Under the pieces are notes generated by a model. It ran no database searches. It saw only the letters and a program-made list of their open reading frames with translations, and was not told the origin of the DNA. The position numbers were made by a program, and so were the translations under genes. Positions 26,645 to 36,024 of a stretch of 64,000 nt of DNA are shown here, in pieces (the first letter of the stretch is position 1; the number at the start of each line of letters is the position of its first letter). The stretch spans positions 1,302,001 to 1,366,000 of the forward strand of contig NZ_CP060782.1 in NCBI RefSeq assembly GCF_014489515.1. The letters run 5' to 3'. The stretch comes from Sphingomonas sediminicola. Its GTDB lineage: Bacteria > Pseudomonadota > Alphaproteobacteria > Sphingomonadales > Sphingomonadaceae.

Positions 26645-26702
26645 CGCCAATCATTGAAAGACCTTCGCCAGATTCCCATATCCAACACGTGGGGGCCACC
26701 AG

Positions 26703-27641
26703 GTCATCAGCGTCGAGCTAAAGTCGAGCCATGCAGGATGGCGGCTGGACCGCGCGCTGGCCGATGCCGTTCCAACCCTATCGCGCGAAAGGCTGAAAGC
26801 GCTGATCCGCAGCGGTGCATTGCAGTCGGAGGCTTCGGCCGCTGTTCGCGACCCGGCTCTCAAGGTCCGTGGAATCGAAGCGTTCACACTGACTGTTCCC
26901 GAAGCCCGACCGGCTCATAACGAGCCGCAGGACATTCCGCTGAGGTTGGTCTTCGAGGACGAACATCTACTGGTCGTCGACAAGCCGGCTGGCCTCGTCG
27001 TCCACCCTGCTGCCGGCAATCCCGATGGGACGCTGGTCAATGCGCTGCTTCACCATTGCGGTGGAACCCTGTCCGGTATCGGAGGAGTTGCCCGACCCGG
27101 CATCGTCCACCGCATCGACAAGGATACGTCAGGCCTGTTGGTGGTCGCCAAGACGGACGTAGCGCACGAAGGTCTCGCCAAGCAGTTCGCTGCTCACAGT
27201 ATCGATCGGCGCTATCTCGCGATCGTCGCGGGGCTTCCGAAGACGGCAGAGGGAATTGTGGACGCTCCGCTCGCCCGTTCTTCGACCAACCGCAAGAAGA
27301 TTTCGATAGTCGAAGGAAGTCGCGGGAAACGCGCCGTAACCCACTGGCGTCGCTTGCAAATCCTGCAGGACGCGGCTCTTGTCGAATGCAGGCTCGAGAC
27401 GGGCCGAACGCATCAGGTTCGAGTCCACATGGCGTCGCTCGGCCATCCATTGCTGGGCGATCCGGTTTACGGCCATTCTGGAAAGAGCAGCCGCGAGCTG
27501 TTGAAAAGATTGAACTTTCATCGCCAGGCGTTGCACGCAGCGGAGCTTGGCTTCACGCATCCGGTCACCAAGCACCGCCTGTCGTTCGCCAGTGGCATGC
27601 CAGCGGACATGCAGGAACTGTTCACCGCCCTTTTGGTATAG
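26703..27641 (+). CDS. rluD: Large-subunit rRNA pseudouridine synthase, RluD type (start uncertain)
   Basis: Makes pseudouridines in helix 69 of 23S rRNA. An S4-like N-terminus (AGWRLDRALADAVPTLSRER) is followed by the catalytic domain: 'VVDKPAGLVVHPAAGN', catalytic Asp in 'GIVHRIDKDTSGLLVVAKT', and 'LETGRTHQVRVHMASLGHPL'. No ATG, GTG or TTG is in frame before the conserved N-terminus. A GTG at 26689 would join if the G run 26691-26695 had one more G (reading MGGHQVISVEL). The span given begins at the first codon that clearly belongs. The gene precedes rpoH by 57 bases. Confidence 0.9.
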   Translation, partial: VISVELKSSHAGWRLDRALADAVPTLSRERLKALIRSGALQSEASAAVRDPALKVRGIEAFTLTVPEARPAHNEPQDIPLRLVFEDEHLLVVDKPAGLVVHPAAGNPDGTLVNALLHHCGGTLSGIGGVARPGIVHRIDKDTSGLLVVAKTDVAHEGLAKQFAAHSIDRRYLAIVAGLPKTAEGIVDAPLARSSTNRKKISIVEGSRGKRAVTHWRRLQILQDAALVECRLETGRTHQVRVHMASLGHPLLGDPVYGHSGKSSRELLKRLNFHRQALHAAELGFTHPVTKHRLSFASGMPADMQELFTALLV

Positions 27642-27698
27642 GTTCTAACGAGCTAGGACGAGTAATAAGCGTCCGGCCCAGGGAGACGTAATAAGCGC

Positions 27699-28601
27699 AT
27701 GGCACAAAGAAATGTCGTCTCGATCCCCGCCAGTGGCGGGGAGGCAGGGCTCAATCGCTATCTGTCCGAGATCAAGAAATTCCCGATCCTCGCTCCAGAG
27801 GAAGAGTATATGCTCGCCAAGCGCTGGCGTGAGCATGGGGATACGGACGCGGCCGCGAAGCTCGTCAATTCGCACCTCCGCCTCGTGGCGAAGATCGCCA
27901 TGGGTTACCGGGGCTACGGCCTGCCGGTCAGCGAGCTGATCTCCGAAGGCAATATCGGCCTGATGCAAGGCGTGAAGAAGTTCGAGCCCGATCGGGGCTT
28001 CCGCCTCGCCACCTACGCGATGTGGTGGATCCGCGCGTCGATCCAGGAATTCATCCTGCGCTCGTGGAGCCTCGTGAAGATGGGCACCACCGCGGCGCAA
28101 AAGAAGCTCTTCTTCAACCTTCGCCGGATGAAGAACCAGATCGAGGCGTTCGAGGAGGGCGACCTCAAACCTGCCGACGTCGCCAAGATCGCCAAGGACC
28201 TCGGCGTCACCGAGGACGAAGTGATCTCGATGAACCGCCGCATGGGAATGGGTGGCGACACCAGCCTCAATGCCCCGCTGCGCGACACCGAGGGCGAAGG
28301 CCAGTGGCAGGACTTCCTTGTCGACACCGGCCCGCTCCAGGACGAACTGATCGCGGAGGACGAGGAAAGCCGCGTCCGCCATGACCTGCTCATGGATGCG
28401 CTCGAGACGCTGAACGATCGTGAGAAGCATATCCTCACCGAACGGCGCCTGACCGACGAGCCGAAGACGCTCGAGGAGCTCAGCCAGGTCTACAACGTCA
28501 GTCGCGAGCGTATCCGGCAGATCGAAGTCCGAGCGTTCGAGAAACTGCAGTCGGCGCTGATCCGGCTGGCGGGTGAAAAACGGCTGCTTCCGGCCGCCTA
28601 A
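27699..28601 (+). CDS. rpoH: Heat-shock sigma factor RpoH (sigma-32)
   Basis: Directs RNA polymerase to heat-shock promoters. The 300-aa protein shows region 2 ('SHLRLVAKIAMGYRGYGLPV', 'DRGFRLATYAMWWIRASIQE'), the RpoH box 'QKKLFFNLRRMK', and region 4 with 'LNDREKHILTERRLTDEPKT' and helix-turn-helix 'SRERIRQIEVRAFEKLQ'. The ATG at 27699 is preceded by AGGGAGA at a rather long spacing. Sphingomonads often carry more than one rpoH; only one is in the window. Confidence 0.96.
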   Translation: MAQRNVVSIPASGGEAGLNRYLSEIKKFPILAPEEEYMLAKRWREHGDTDAAAKLVNSHLRLVAKIAMGYRGYGLPVSELISEGNIGLMQGVKKFEPDRGFRLATYAMWWIRASIQEFILRSWSLVKMGTTAAQKKLFFNLRRMKNQIEAFEEGDLKPADVAKIAKDLGVTEDEVISMNRRMGMGGDTSLNAPLRDTEGEGQWQDFLVDTGPLQDELIAEDEESRVRHDLLMDALETLNDREKHILTERRLTDEPKTLEELSQVYNVSRERIRQIEVRAFEKLQSALIRLAGEKRLLPAA

Positions 28602-28607
28602 GCCGCG

Positions 28608-29270
28608 GTGACAACAGCCCGCCGATCTGGCGGCAAGGGCCTGCGTCAGTTTCTGGACGCGGAGCAGCAGCGTGCCTGGCTGGAAGGCAATGCCGAGTTG
28701 TCCGATGCGGACGAGCGCGCGGAGTCGCTAGAGCAGCGTTTCAAATATGTTGCCCGGTTCGAGAAGTTTCTCCGTCGCCCGCAGGCGGAGGATGTTCTCG
28801 GCCTACTCCGGCTCTATGCCGAACGCTGCATACCCATCCCGCGCACGACCGAACGCTTCTACTGGTCCGTCTCCTGCCTTCCATCGACGTCCGACAAACC
28901 ACTCGTTCGCATAAATGCGAGCTGGATGGAGTTGTTCACGCTCTACGCAGATGGCGAGGACGTCCGGGCGCGATTCATCGTCCATCTTTCGGATTTCACA
29001 ACGGACCGAACCGCCACGGCGGACGATCTGGACGAAGGGCTTCTGGAACGATCCGTCGTCGAGCCAAACGACATCGCCTGCACTTTCCCGAGCGCGGTCG
29101 ATCTATTCGTGATCAAGGTGCGGAGCTCTACCTCAATCCGCGCATTTCTCACCGATGATCGAGCGTTGCGCGGGATCCGGAATTTCAACCTTACCCACAT
29201 GAACCGCGGGCGTAACGCATATCAGGCGAGCCACTCCTACAGCCTTGCCGACCATATGCTGGACGGCTGA
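28608..29270 (+). CDS. Hypothetical protein downstream of rpoH
   Basis: A 220-aa soluble protein of unknown family, starting with GTG only 6 bases after the rpoH stop and so probably co-transcribed. The N-terminal 70 residues are charged and helical (FLDAEQQRAWLEGNAELSDA); the rest is mixed alpha/beta with 'FYWSVSCLPSTSD', 'ASWMELFTLYADGEDVRARF' and 'MNRGRNAYQASHSYSLADHM'. No signal peptide or membrane span. I recognise no catalytic motif. A link with the heat-shock sigma factor is suggested only by position. Confidence 0.7.
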   Translation: MTTARRSGGKGLRQFLDAEQQRAWLEGNAELSDADERAESLEQRFKYVARFEKFLRRPQAEDVLGLLRLYAERCIPIPRTTERFYWSVSCLPSTSDKPLVRINASWMELFTLYADGEDVRARFIVHLSDFTTDRTATADDLDEGLLERSVVEPNDIACTFPSAVDLFVIKVRSSTSIRAFLTDDRALRGIRNFNLTHMNRGRNAYQASHSYSLADHMLDG

Positions 29271-29580
29271 ACTCGTTCGTCGCCCGAGGGGCGCACTCGA
29301 CTGTCTGCACCCCTAGACGTGTACTTCAGAGCCTTTTCATTCCGCTTTCGTGGTCAAGACGAGGCTAGCTCTCAGCAGTGCCTAATCCAGTGAGGGAATG
29401 AAGATTTCTAACTTTTGATAAGGTTCGCGCAGGAACTAACAGGCGTATCTAGACAGCCCTCGGCGAAGCGCCCGGCAAGATTATTCCGGCCGCGCGCTCC
29501 GACGGCCAGTTACAAACCGGCCGCGACCACGATGATGACGAGCGGCAGAGCAGCAAAGCGGGTGTCGAGGAGGACGTCTC
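29271..29580. other. Intergenic region upstream of the haloperoxidase-like gene
   Basis: 310 bases without a convincing gene on either strand. The stretch 29390-29435 is markedly AT-richer than its surroundings (GGGAATGAAGATTTCTAACT and following) and may hold the promoter of the downstream gene, but no clear -35/-10 pair or known operator is seen. A GAGGAGG ribosome-binding site lies just before the ATG at 29581. Confidence 0.5.
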
Positions 29581-31022
29581 ATGATGATCTCGAAATTCGA
29601 TAGCGCACTTAACTCCTTCAGCTCTCCGAAAACGGCGAACAAATCGGACTCTCGTCTGCGAAGAGCGCGTGTGAAGCGGGGGGCGGGGCTCTTCGCCATC
29701 GCCCTGCTCGCTTCCGTCACCCTGGATCCCGGCCCCGCTTACGCTTCTGAGAACGATGCGGTGCGCGTATGGAATGAAAGAGCCGCAATCACTCTCGTCA
29801 ACGGCCCAGCTGCCGCCACGCCAGGCGTCCAGTTTACGCCTCCGGTCGCGTTCATTCATATCGCGATGGTCCAGGGCGCCGTCTACGACGCCGTCAACGC
29901 CATCAAGGGCGGCCACGACCCCTACCTGGACGGACTGAAGGCACCTACCAGCGCATCCAAGGGCGCAGCAGCTTCGACAGCAGCGCATGATGTCCTGATC
30001 GGCCTCGTCAATCAGGCGCCGTTGACGGCAACGCTGACCGCCGCGGTCAAGACGGCAATCAAAGCCCGTCTCGATGCAGAATACGCCAGCTCGCTGGCCG
30101 AGATCCCCGCAGGCGACGCCAAGGCCAACGGGATCAAAGTCGGAGCCGCGGCTGCCGCGGCGATGTTGGCCAACCGGGCCGGTGACGGCCGCTTCGGCGC
30201 GCCCGGCTTTCCCTTCCCGCCTCGCCGGGTCCCGGGCAATGGCGCCCGAACCCGGTAAACGACCCGAACGCATGGGTACGCAACGTGCGACCGTTCACCC
30301 TGCCGAGCTCGGATTACTTCCAAACGTCAGGGCCGCCGCTCCCTCTGACAAGCGCCCAGTACACGGCCGAGTTCAATGAGGTGAAGGCGAAAGGCCGGGC
30401 CACCGGATCTACGCGGACGGCGGCTGAGACATCGCTGGCGCAATTTACGGGCGGTCACCCGGTTCCCATGTTGTACACAGCCATGCGCCAGGTGGCGGCC
30501 GATAAGGGACTGACAATCACTCAACAAGCGCGATTCCACGCCATGACCGCCATGACAGCGGCGGACAGCCTGATCAATTGCTTTGCAGAAAAGGGTCGCT
30601 GGGGCTTCTGGCGGCCGACGAGCGCGATCCAGCTCGCCGACACCGACGGCAACGATGCGACCGAGCCCGATACCGGCTGGACCTCGCTCCTGCCGTTGCC
30701 GCCATACGCAGACGAGCCATCGGGCGCCAACTGCGTCTTCAGCGGGTTCCTGAACAGCGCCAAGGCGTTCTTCGGCAGCGACGCAGCGGAGTTCGATCTC
30801 GTGAGCCCGGGCGTCGGACCGGGGACGGGATCGACGCGGCATTACAGCCGCTTCACCGATGTCATCCCCGACATCATCGATGCGCGAGTCTTCGGCGGGC
30901 TTCACTTCCGCACGGCCGACGTACATGGCGCCCTGCTCGGGCAATCGGTAGCGGGCTATGTGGATGCGAACTTCTTCAACTGCCGCAACGCCGGCCAGTG
31001 CAAGCAGGAAGGACGCGAGTAA
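29581..31022 (+). CDS. Vanadium-dependent haloperoxidase-like protein (PAP2 superfamily; apparent frameshift)
   Basis: Exported helical-bundle protein with a signal sequence (AGLFAIALLASVTLDPGPAYA) and the acid-phosphatase/haloperoxidase fold. Oxyanion-site elements: Lys and Arg in 'AEKGRWGFWRPTSAI', the loop 'DEPSGANCVFSGFL', and Arg/His in 'ARVFGGLHFRTADVHG'. The loop usually reads PSGH; here Ala stands where the acid-base His is expected. The frame breaks at CCC 30216-30218; one more C gives 'FPFPASPGPGQWRPNPVNDP', about 480 aa. Haloperoxidase activity is therefore doubtful; an altered oxyanion-binding enzyme is possible. A small exported protein follows. Confidence 0.78.
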
Positions 31023-31062
31023 CGCCGGCGGTGAAGCCCGGCCTGTGGGAGGTGTCAGCGTA

Positions 31063-31425
31063 ATGCGAACCGCTCTGTGCATGGCGATTGGAATCGCGAT
31101 CGTGGTTGGTGATGCCCCCGCGACCTTTGCCCAGGATTCGCGAGCTGCGGATCAGGGCAAATCCGCGGGGTCGGCAAAAACCCGGCAGACGCATCAAGGG
31201 CTCGACAGCAGTAAGGGCATTTCTCTCGTAGTGCCGATCGGCAAGATCTCGGTTGATCATGGTTCCCCGGGCGGCGAGCCCGTTTATGTACGCCGTTCAA
31301 CTGTCAGGGAGGGCATGACAATCGTGGAAGCTTCTACAACGCCCTTCATGCCTGTTTTGGCCTCCAACGGAGGACCTCCGGGAGTCCAATTGATCGTTAG
31401 ACCGGATCAGCCGGCGGGTTGGTAG
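31063..31425 (+). CDS. Small exported hypothetical protein
   Basis: A 120-aa protein with a signal peptide (ALCMAIGIAIVVGDAPATFA) and a mature part rich in Gly, Ser and Lys at first, then beta-prone ('ISLVVPIGKISVDHGSPGG', 'GMTIVEASTTPFMPVLASNG'). No cysteine in the mature part. The ATG at 31063 follows GGGAGG. It lies 40 bases after the haloperoxidase-like gene and may share its message. No family recognised. Confidence 0.6.
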   Translation: MRTALCMAIGIAIVVGDAPATFAQDSRAADQGKSAGSAKTRQTHQGLDSSKGISLVVPIGKISVDHGSPGGEPVYVRRSTVREGMTIVEASTTPFMPVLASNGGPPGVQLIVRPDQPAGW

Positions 31426-31649
31426 CATTTCGAAGGTAACCGCAGCGTCCGTGTCAAACGCCTGGTGTAGGCCGACTGCCTCTTCTTCGCCGCTCTTGGA
31501 AAAACGTCAGCCCGTCGCATCGTTGCGGAAGCGAATCGTCGCACGCTCTTGCCAACGGCAGCAAAGAGTCCGACGCTAATCGTTTCGAAGAGCGCGTGAG
31601 CGCCTTCTAGCGACTCGCACGCCCGCCAAACGGACGAAGGGAGAGTCGC

Positions 31650-33674
31650 ATGCCTGGTATTGCCAACGGCACTCGAGCAATCGCGCTGGTCGGACCGGCC
31701 GGCGCGGGAAAGACCAGCCTTGCCGAAGCCATGTTGTTCGCGGCCGGAGCAACGGATCGGCTGGGTTCGACGGCAAATGGCAGCAGCATCGGCGACAACA
31801 GTCCTGAATCGCGGCAACGCGGCGGCTCCACGGAGCTCAATCTCTACAATTTCAAATATCTCGACGACGAATTCGCACTGATCGATGTCCCTGGCTCGAT
31901 CGGCTTTTCGGCGGATGGCGCCCGCGCGGTTGCGGCCGCCGATTTGGCGATTGTCGTGGTCGACCCGGACCCCTCGCGCGCGCCGCTGGCAGCCCCTGCC
32001 CTGCGGATGCTCGACGAGCTCGGCATTCCCCACCTGATTTACGTCAACCGGATCGACCAGGCGCACGGCCGGATCCGCGACTTGCTGACCGCACTGCAGC
32101 CGATGAGCGTGTCCCCGCTGCTCGCCCGCCAGATTCCGATCTGGGACGGCGAGAAGGTCAGTGGCTTCGTCGACCTCGCGCTGGAATATGCGTTCAAATA
32201 TCGCGCAGGCCAGGAGTCCGAGCGGATCGAGATTCCATCCGATCTCCAGGACCGTGAGATCGAAGCGCGGACCCATATGCTCGAACAGCTCGCGGACCAT
32301 GACGACGAACTTCTCGAGCAACTGCTGATGGACGAGACCCCGACCCGCGAGAAAGTCCTTCAGGACCTCGCCCGCGAGACCGGAGATAATATCGGCGTCT
32401 CGGTCCTGTTTGGGTCCGCGACAGGCTCATGGGGCGTTCGCCGCCTGCTGAAAGCACTCCGGCATGAAGCTCCAGGCCCGCAAGTCGCGGCGGCACGCCT
32501 CTCGGTTTCCGATCCGTCAATGTACGCGTTCAAGATCCTGCACGGATCGATCGGCCGCCTCGCCCTTGCCCGTGTGCTGGGCGGAAAGATTTCGGAAGGC
32601 TCGGACCTCAAGACCCAGGACGGCGATCACGCCCGCGCCGGATCGCTGTTCAAGGTTCAGGGCGAGAAGACCCAGAAGATCGGCGAGGCCCGCGCCGGCG
32701 ACGTCGTTGCCGTGGCCAAGGTCGACTCCGTCAAGGGAGGACAGTGGCTGGGAACCGGCAAGTTGCCGCCGCCAGTCGAGATCGAGTTCCCGGCACGCAA
32801 TTGCGCGCTCGCGATCGAGCCCGCCGACCGCAAGGACGACGTGAAGCTGTCCGGAGCCTTGCAGCGGCTCACCGAGGAGGATGCCGGCCTCATCGTCGAG
32901 CATGACGATGCAAATCATGAGATCCGACTTCGCGGGATCAACGACGAGCATCTCAACACCGTCATCTCTCGGCTCAAGCGCCGCTACGGCGTGGAAGTGA
33001 AGAGCCATGCTCCGGCAATCGGATATCGCGAATCTGTCCGGAAGCCGGTTCGCCAGCATGGACGCCACAAGAAGCAATCCGGCGGCCACGGCCAGTTCGG
33101 CGACGTGATCATCGAAATCCGTCCCGTAGGCCGCGGCGACGGCTTCCAGTTCGAAGAGAAGATCCACGGCGGCTCGGTGCCGAAGCAGTGGATTCCAGCC
33201 GTCGAGGAAGGCGTCCGCGAAGCAATGGCAAAAGGACCGCTCGGCTTCCAGGTCGTCGACGTTGCCGTGACCCTCGTCGACGGAAGCTATCACAGCGTCG
33301 ACAGCTCCGAGCTTGCGTTCCGGTTGGCCGGCCGTCTGGCCATGCAGGAAGCGCTTACTGCGGCTCAACCCCACCTTCTGGAGCCCATGCATCGAGTCAC
33401 GGTCGTTTGTCCGTCGAGCGCGACGAGCCGCATCACATCGGCTGTGGCAGGTCGGCGCGGGCAGATGCTTGGAATGGCGCCACGCGATGGTTGGACCGGC
33501 TGGGATCGCGTCGAGGCCCTTCTGCCGGAAGCGGAGCTTGGCGGCCTGGAGGCGGAACTGCGCTCGCAGAGCCAGGGCCTTGCAACCTACGAGGCGCAGT
33601 TCGACCATCTGGCGGAACTCAACGGCCCCTTGGCAGACAAGGTCATCCAGCAGCGCGTTCCCGAACCCGCCTGA
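31650..33674 (+). CDS. Elongation factor G-like GTPase with altered G motifs
   Basis: A 674-aa protein with all EF-G domains: GTPase, domain II (FKILHGSIGRLALARVLGGK), III, IV ('RQHGRHKKQSGGHGQFGDVI') and V ('RGQMLGMAPRDGW'). P-loop 'GPAGAGKTSL' is intact, but G3 reads 'DVPGS' (residues 79-83) instead of D-x-P-G-H, so the His that activates water in translational GTPases is missing. G4 is 'NRID' rather than NKxD. This is the second EF-G-type class seen in many alphaproteobacteria, distinct from the fusA of the str operon. Its role is unsettled; it may act on ribosomes without fast GTP hydrolysis. Confidence 0.9.
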   Translation: MPGIANGTRAIALVGPAGAGKTSLAEAMLFAAGATDRLGSTANGSSIGDNSPESRQRGGSTELNLYNFKYLDDEFALIDVPGSIGFSADGARAVAAADLAIVVVDPDPSRAPLAAPALRMLDELGIPHLIYVNRIDQAHGRIRDLLTALQPMSVSPLLARQIPIWDGEKVSGFVDLALEYAFKYRAGQESERIEIPSDLQDREIEARTHMLEQLADHDDELLEQLLMDETPTREKVLQDLARETGDNIGVSVLFGSATGSWGVRRLLKALRHEAPGPQVAAARLSVSDPSMYAFKILHGSIGRLALARVLGGKISEGSDLKTQDGDHARAGSLFKVQGEKTQKIGEARAGDVVAVAKVDSVKGGQWLGTGKLPPPVEIEFPARNCALAIEPADRKDDVKLSGALQRLTEEDAGLIVEHDDANHEIRLRGINDEHLNTVISRLKRRYGVEVKSHAPAIGYRESVRKPVRQHGRHKKQSGGHGQFGDVIIEIRPVGRGDGFQFEEKIHGGSVPKQWIPAVEEGVREAMAKGPLGFQVVDVAVTLVDGSYHSVDSSELAFRLAGRLAMQEALTAAQPHLLEPMHRVTVVCPSSATSRITSAVAGRRGQMLGMAPRDGWTGWDRVEALLPEAELGGLEAELRSQSQGLATYEAQFDHLAELNGPLADKVIQQRVPEPA

Positions 33675-33702
33675 CAGCCTAAATTGCCGCGCGACATAGC
33701 CA

Positions 33703-33726
33703 GCCGGCTCGTCTAGGCGAGCCGGC
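33703..33726. repeat. Perfect 9-bp inverted repeat before the flippase gene
   Basis: GCCGGCTCG (33703-33711) and CGAGCCGGC (33718-33726) form a perfect GC-rich stem with a six-base loop (TCTAGG). It ends two bases before the ATG at 33729, so it would sequester the translation start of the flippase and cover the place of its ribosome-binding site. No T-run follows, so a terminator is less likely than a translational block or an RNA-processing site. Confidence 0.55.
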
Positions 33727-33728
33727 GA

Positions 33729-35032
33729 ATGAAGCACTGGTTCAAGGACGCGCATTTCAGGTCGCTGCTCAAGAACAGCAGCTACCTGGCCGTCTCGAAA
33801 GTCGTGGCCGCAATCGCCGGGATCGCGACGCTCGCTTTCGCGGGCCGCGGGCTCGGCGTGATGCTGTTCGGAATGCTGGTCCTCATCACCAGCTACGCAA
33901 AGGCCGCTAGCGGGCTCAGCAAGTTCCAGTCGTGGCAGCTGATCGTCCGCTACGGCGGACAGGCGCTGGCCCTTGGCGAGCACGAGGATTTCAAGTCGTC
34001 GACCGGCTTTGCCTTCGCTCTGGACGTGGTCAGCGGCATCGGGGCATGATCGTTGCGGTCATGGTGCTCCCATTCCTCGGCGGCTGGTTCGGAATTCCCG
34101 ACAAATATCTCTGGCTGGCAATGCTCTACTGCACGCTGCTTCCGACCATGGGAGCGGCAACGCCGGTGGGAGTTCTCCGCGCCCTGGACCGCTTCGACCT
34201 CATCAGCTGGCAAGGAACGACCTATCCGATCGCCCGGGCAGTCCTCGCCGGCATCGCCTTCGCGGCCGGAGCGCCGTTCGAAATCTATGTCGGGATCTGG
34301 TTCATCACAGACCTTGGCGGCGACATCTACTTCTGGTTCCTGGCGTGGCGTGAGCTTCGCAGGCGCGGGCTGCTGAAAGGCATTCGCCCGACGCTTCGGC
34401 CGACGACCCTGCCTGGCGCATGGCGCTTCGCGATCCATGTGAACCTGACGTCGAGCCTGATTACGGCCTGGGGGCCCATCGCCCGGCTCGTCGTCGGCGG
34501 CTTGCTGGGGCCGAGCGCGGCCGCACTGTTCCGCGTCGCGTCCAGCCTCGCCGACAGCGCGCAGAAACCCGCCGACTTCCTTTCGAAGGCCTTCTATCCG
34601 GAAGTCGTCCGGATGGACCTTTCCACCAAGCATCCCTGGAAGCTCATGCTACGAAGCGCGGCCTTTTCTGGAATGGTCGCATCGGCCGCAGTTCTGCTGC
34701 TGCTAGTTGGCGGCAAGTCGTTGGTTAGCCTCATTTTCGGCGACGAGTTCCTGGGAGCCTACCCGGTCCTCATGGTGCTTATCATCGCGCCGGTCATCGG
34801 CATCTTCAGCTTCCCGCTGCCCTCGATGCTTTATGCGCTCGATCGGCCCGACGCGCCGCTGAAGGCGCGGCTAATCGGAACGATCGTCTATTTCGGCCTG
34901 ATCGCGCCGCTCTGCTGGAACTTCGGAATAATGGGCGCAGCCGTCGCTTTCGTCCTCGCCTATGCGTCGATGGGGATTGTCCTCGCGCTGCAGGTCAGGG
35001 CTGAATATCGGCGCGTCCGATCGAAGGCTTGA
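33729..35032 (+). CDS. Polysaccharide/lipid-linked oligosaccharide flippase (apparent frameshift)
   Basis: Polytopic MOP-superfamily transporter (Wzx-like) that moves lipid-linked glycans across the inner membrane. There are about 12 hydrophobic segments, starting 'LLKNSSYLAVSKVVAAIAGI' and ending 'GIMGAAVAFVLAYASMGIVL', with the cytoplasmic motif 'GPSAAALFRVASSLADSAQK'. The frame breaks at GGGG 34041-34044; one added G turns a TGA into 'GIGGMIVAVMVLP', giving 434 aa. It is followed by an ELM1-like gene in a 1-base stop/start overlap, so the two probably serve one surface-glycan pathway. Confidence 0.88.
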
Positions 35033-36024
35033 TGAGCGCGCGGCGTCCGAGAATCTGGGTCCTGCTGGGACATAGGCGCGGCGACAACAACCAACTGCTT
35101 GCACTCGCGGAGGGACTTCGGCTCCCGTTCGAGACCCGGACGCCGACCTATCGGAAGTTCTGGCCGATCTTCCTAAAGTTGTTTCCGGCACGTCCGCATT
35201 TGCTTACCAGCGACGCCAGGCGAAATCTGCAGCCGCCCTGGCCAGATCTGGTCATCGGGATCGGCCGGCGCAGCGTCGCAGCCGCTCGTTGGATCAGAGG
35301 TGCCAGCGGCGGCCGGACGAAGATCGTCCGTCTCGGCAATCCGAGGGCCGAGGCGAAACTGTTCGATCTCGTGATCACTACGCCCCAGTATCCTGTGAGG
35401 GACCAAGGCAATGTATTGACCTTGCCCGTCTCGATGGCACGTTATCGCAAGGCTCCGAAACCGACGAACGAAGAAGAGAATTGGCTCGGCGAGCTGCCAC
35501 GACCTCACTTTCTCGTGTCTGTCGGCGGAAAGACACGGTACTGGGCGCTGCAAGATGAAGTGCTCGCGAATGCAGTGAAACGGCTCGCAGACAAGGCACG
35601 ATCAGCTGGCGGATCGCTGATCGTCGCAACAAGCCCACGAACGCCACCTTCCGCAATTGAAGCAATCGCTCGCTCAGGCGCCGAATGCGAGATCGTCGCC
35701 GACGGCAGAATTCGCTACCCCGTACTGCTCGCCGATGCTGACCAGCATTATGTCACGGCCGAGAGCGTTTCGATGATCTCCGAGGCGGTGCTGACGGGTA
35801 AGCCGGTTGGCCTCATTCCGGTTGATCTCGACGAAGAGGGACAGCGAGAGCTCGGCACGAACGGCCTTTCCGGCTCGAAACGCGACGTCCGCCGTTTCTG
35901 GACCGAGCTGCAATCGAAAGGGCTCGTGGGCACAATCGATGAGCCAAACGCCGGAGCCGTCGAAGACCCTGTTGAAACCGCCGTCGCGGCGGTGAAACGC
36001 TTGCTAGGCGACCGCGTCGAGTAG
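35032..36024 (+). CDS. ELM1 / GtrOC1-like putative nucleotide-diphospho-sugar glycosyltransferase (DUF1022)
   Basis: A 330-aa protein with the pattern of the bacterial 'mitochondrial fission ELM1' family: 'IWVLLGHRRGDNNQLLALAE' at the N-terminus, 'PDLVIGIGRRSVAAARWI', 'LPRPHFLVSVGGKTRYWALQ' and 'ADQHYVTAESVSMISEAVLT'. The fold is GT-B-like and the family is often found among LPS genes; no enzymatic activity has been firmly assigned. ATG 35032 shares its A with the flippase TGA. It ends 21 bases inside the convergent glycosyltransferase gene. Confidence 0.85.
   Translation: MSARRPRIWVLLGHRRGDNNQLLALAEGLRLPFETRTPTYRKFWPIFLKLFPARPHLLTSDARRNLQPPWPDLVIGIGRRSVAAARWIRGASGGRTKIVRLGNPRAEAKLFDLVITTPQYPVRDQGNVLTLPVSMARYRKAPKPTNEEENWLGELPRPHFLVSVGGKTRYWALQDEVLANAVKRLADKARSAGGSLIVATSPRTPPSAIEAIARSGAECEIVADGRIRYPVLLADADQHYVTAESVSMISEAVLTGKPVGLIPVDLDEEGQRELGTNGLSGSKRDVRRFWTELQSKGLVGTIDEPNAGAVEDPVETAVAAVKRLLGDRVE

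Noticed and set aside
29271-29580. Small RNA or hidden gene in the 310-base gap
   Set aside because: No coding pattern, no conserved RNA motif and no convincing terminator could be seen.
33703-33726. Intrinsic terminator after the EF-G-like gene
   Set aside because: The stem is strong but no T-run follows and the flippase start is only two bases away.
32517-33983. A 488-codon open frame on the minus strand opposite the EF-G-like gene
   Set aside because: It is antisense to a clear EF-G family protein, has no recognisable motif, and such frames are common in GC-rich DNA.
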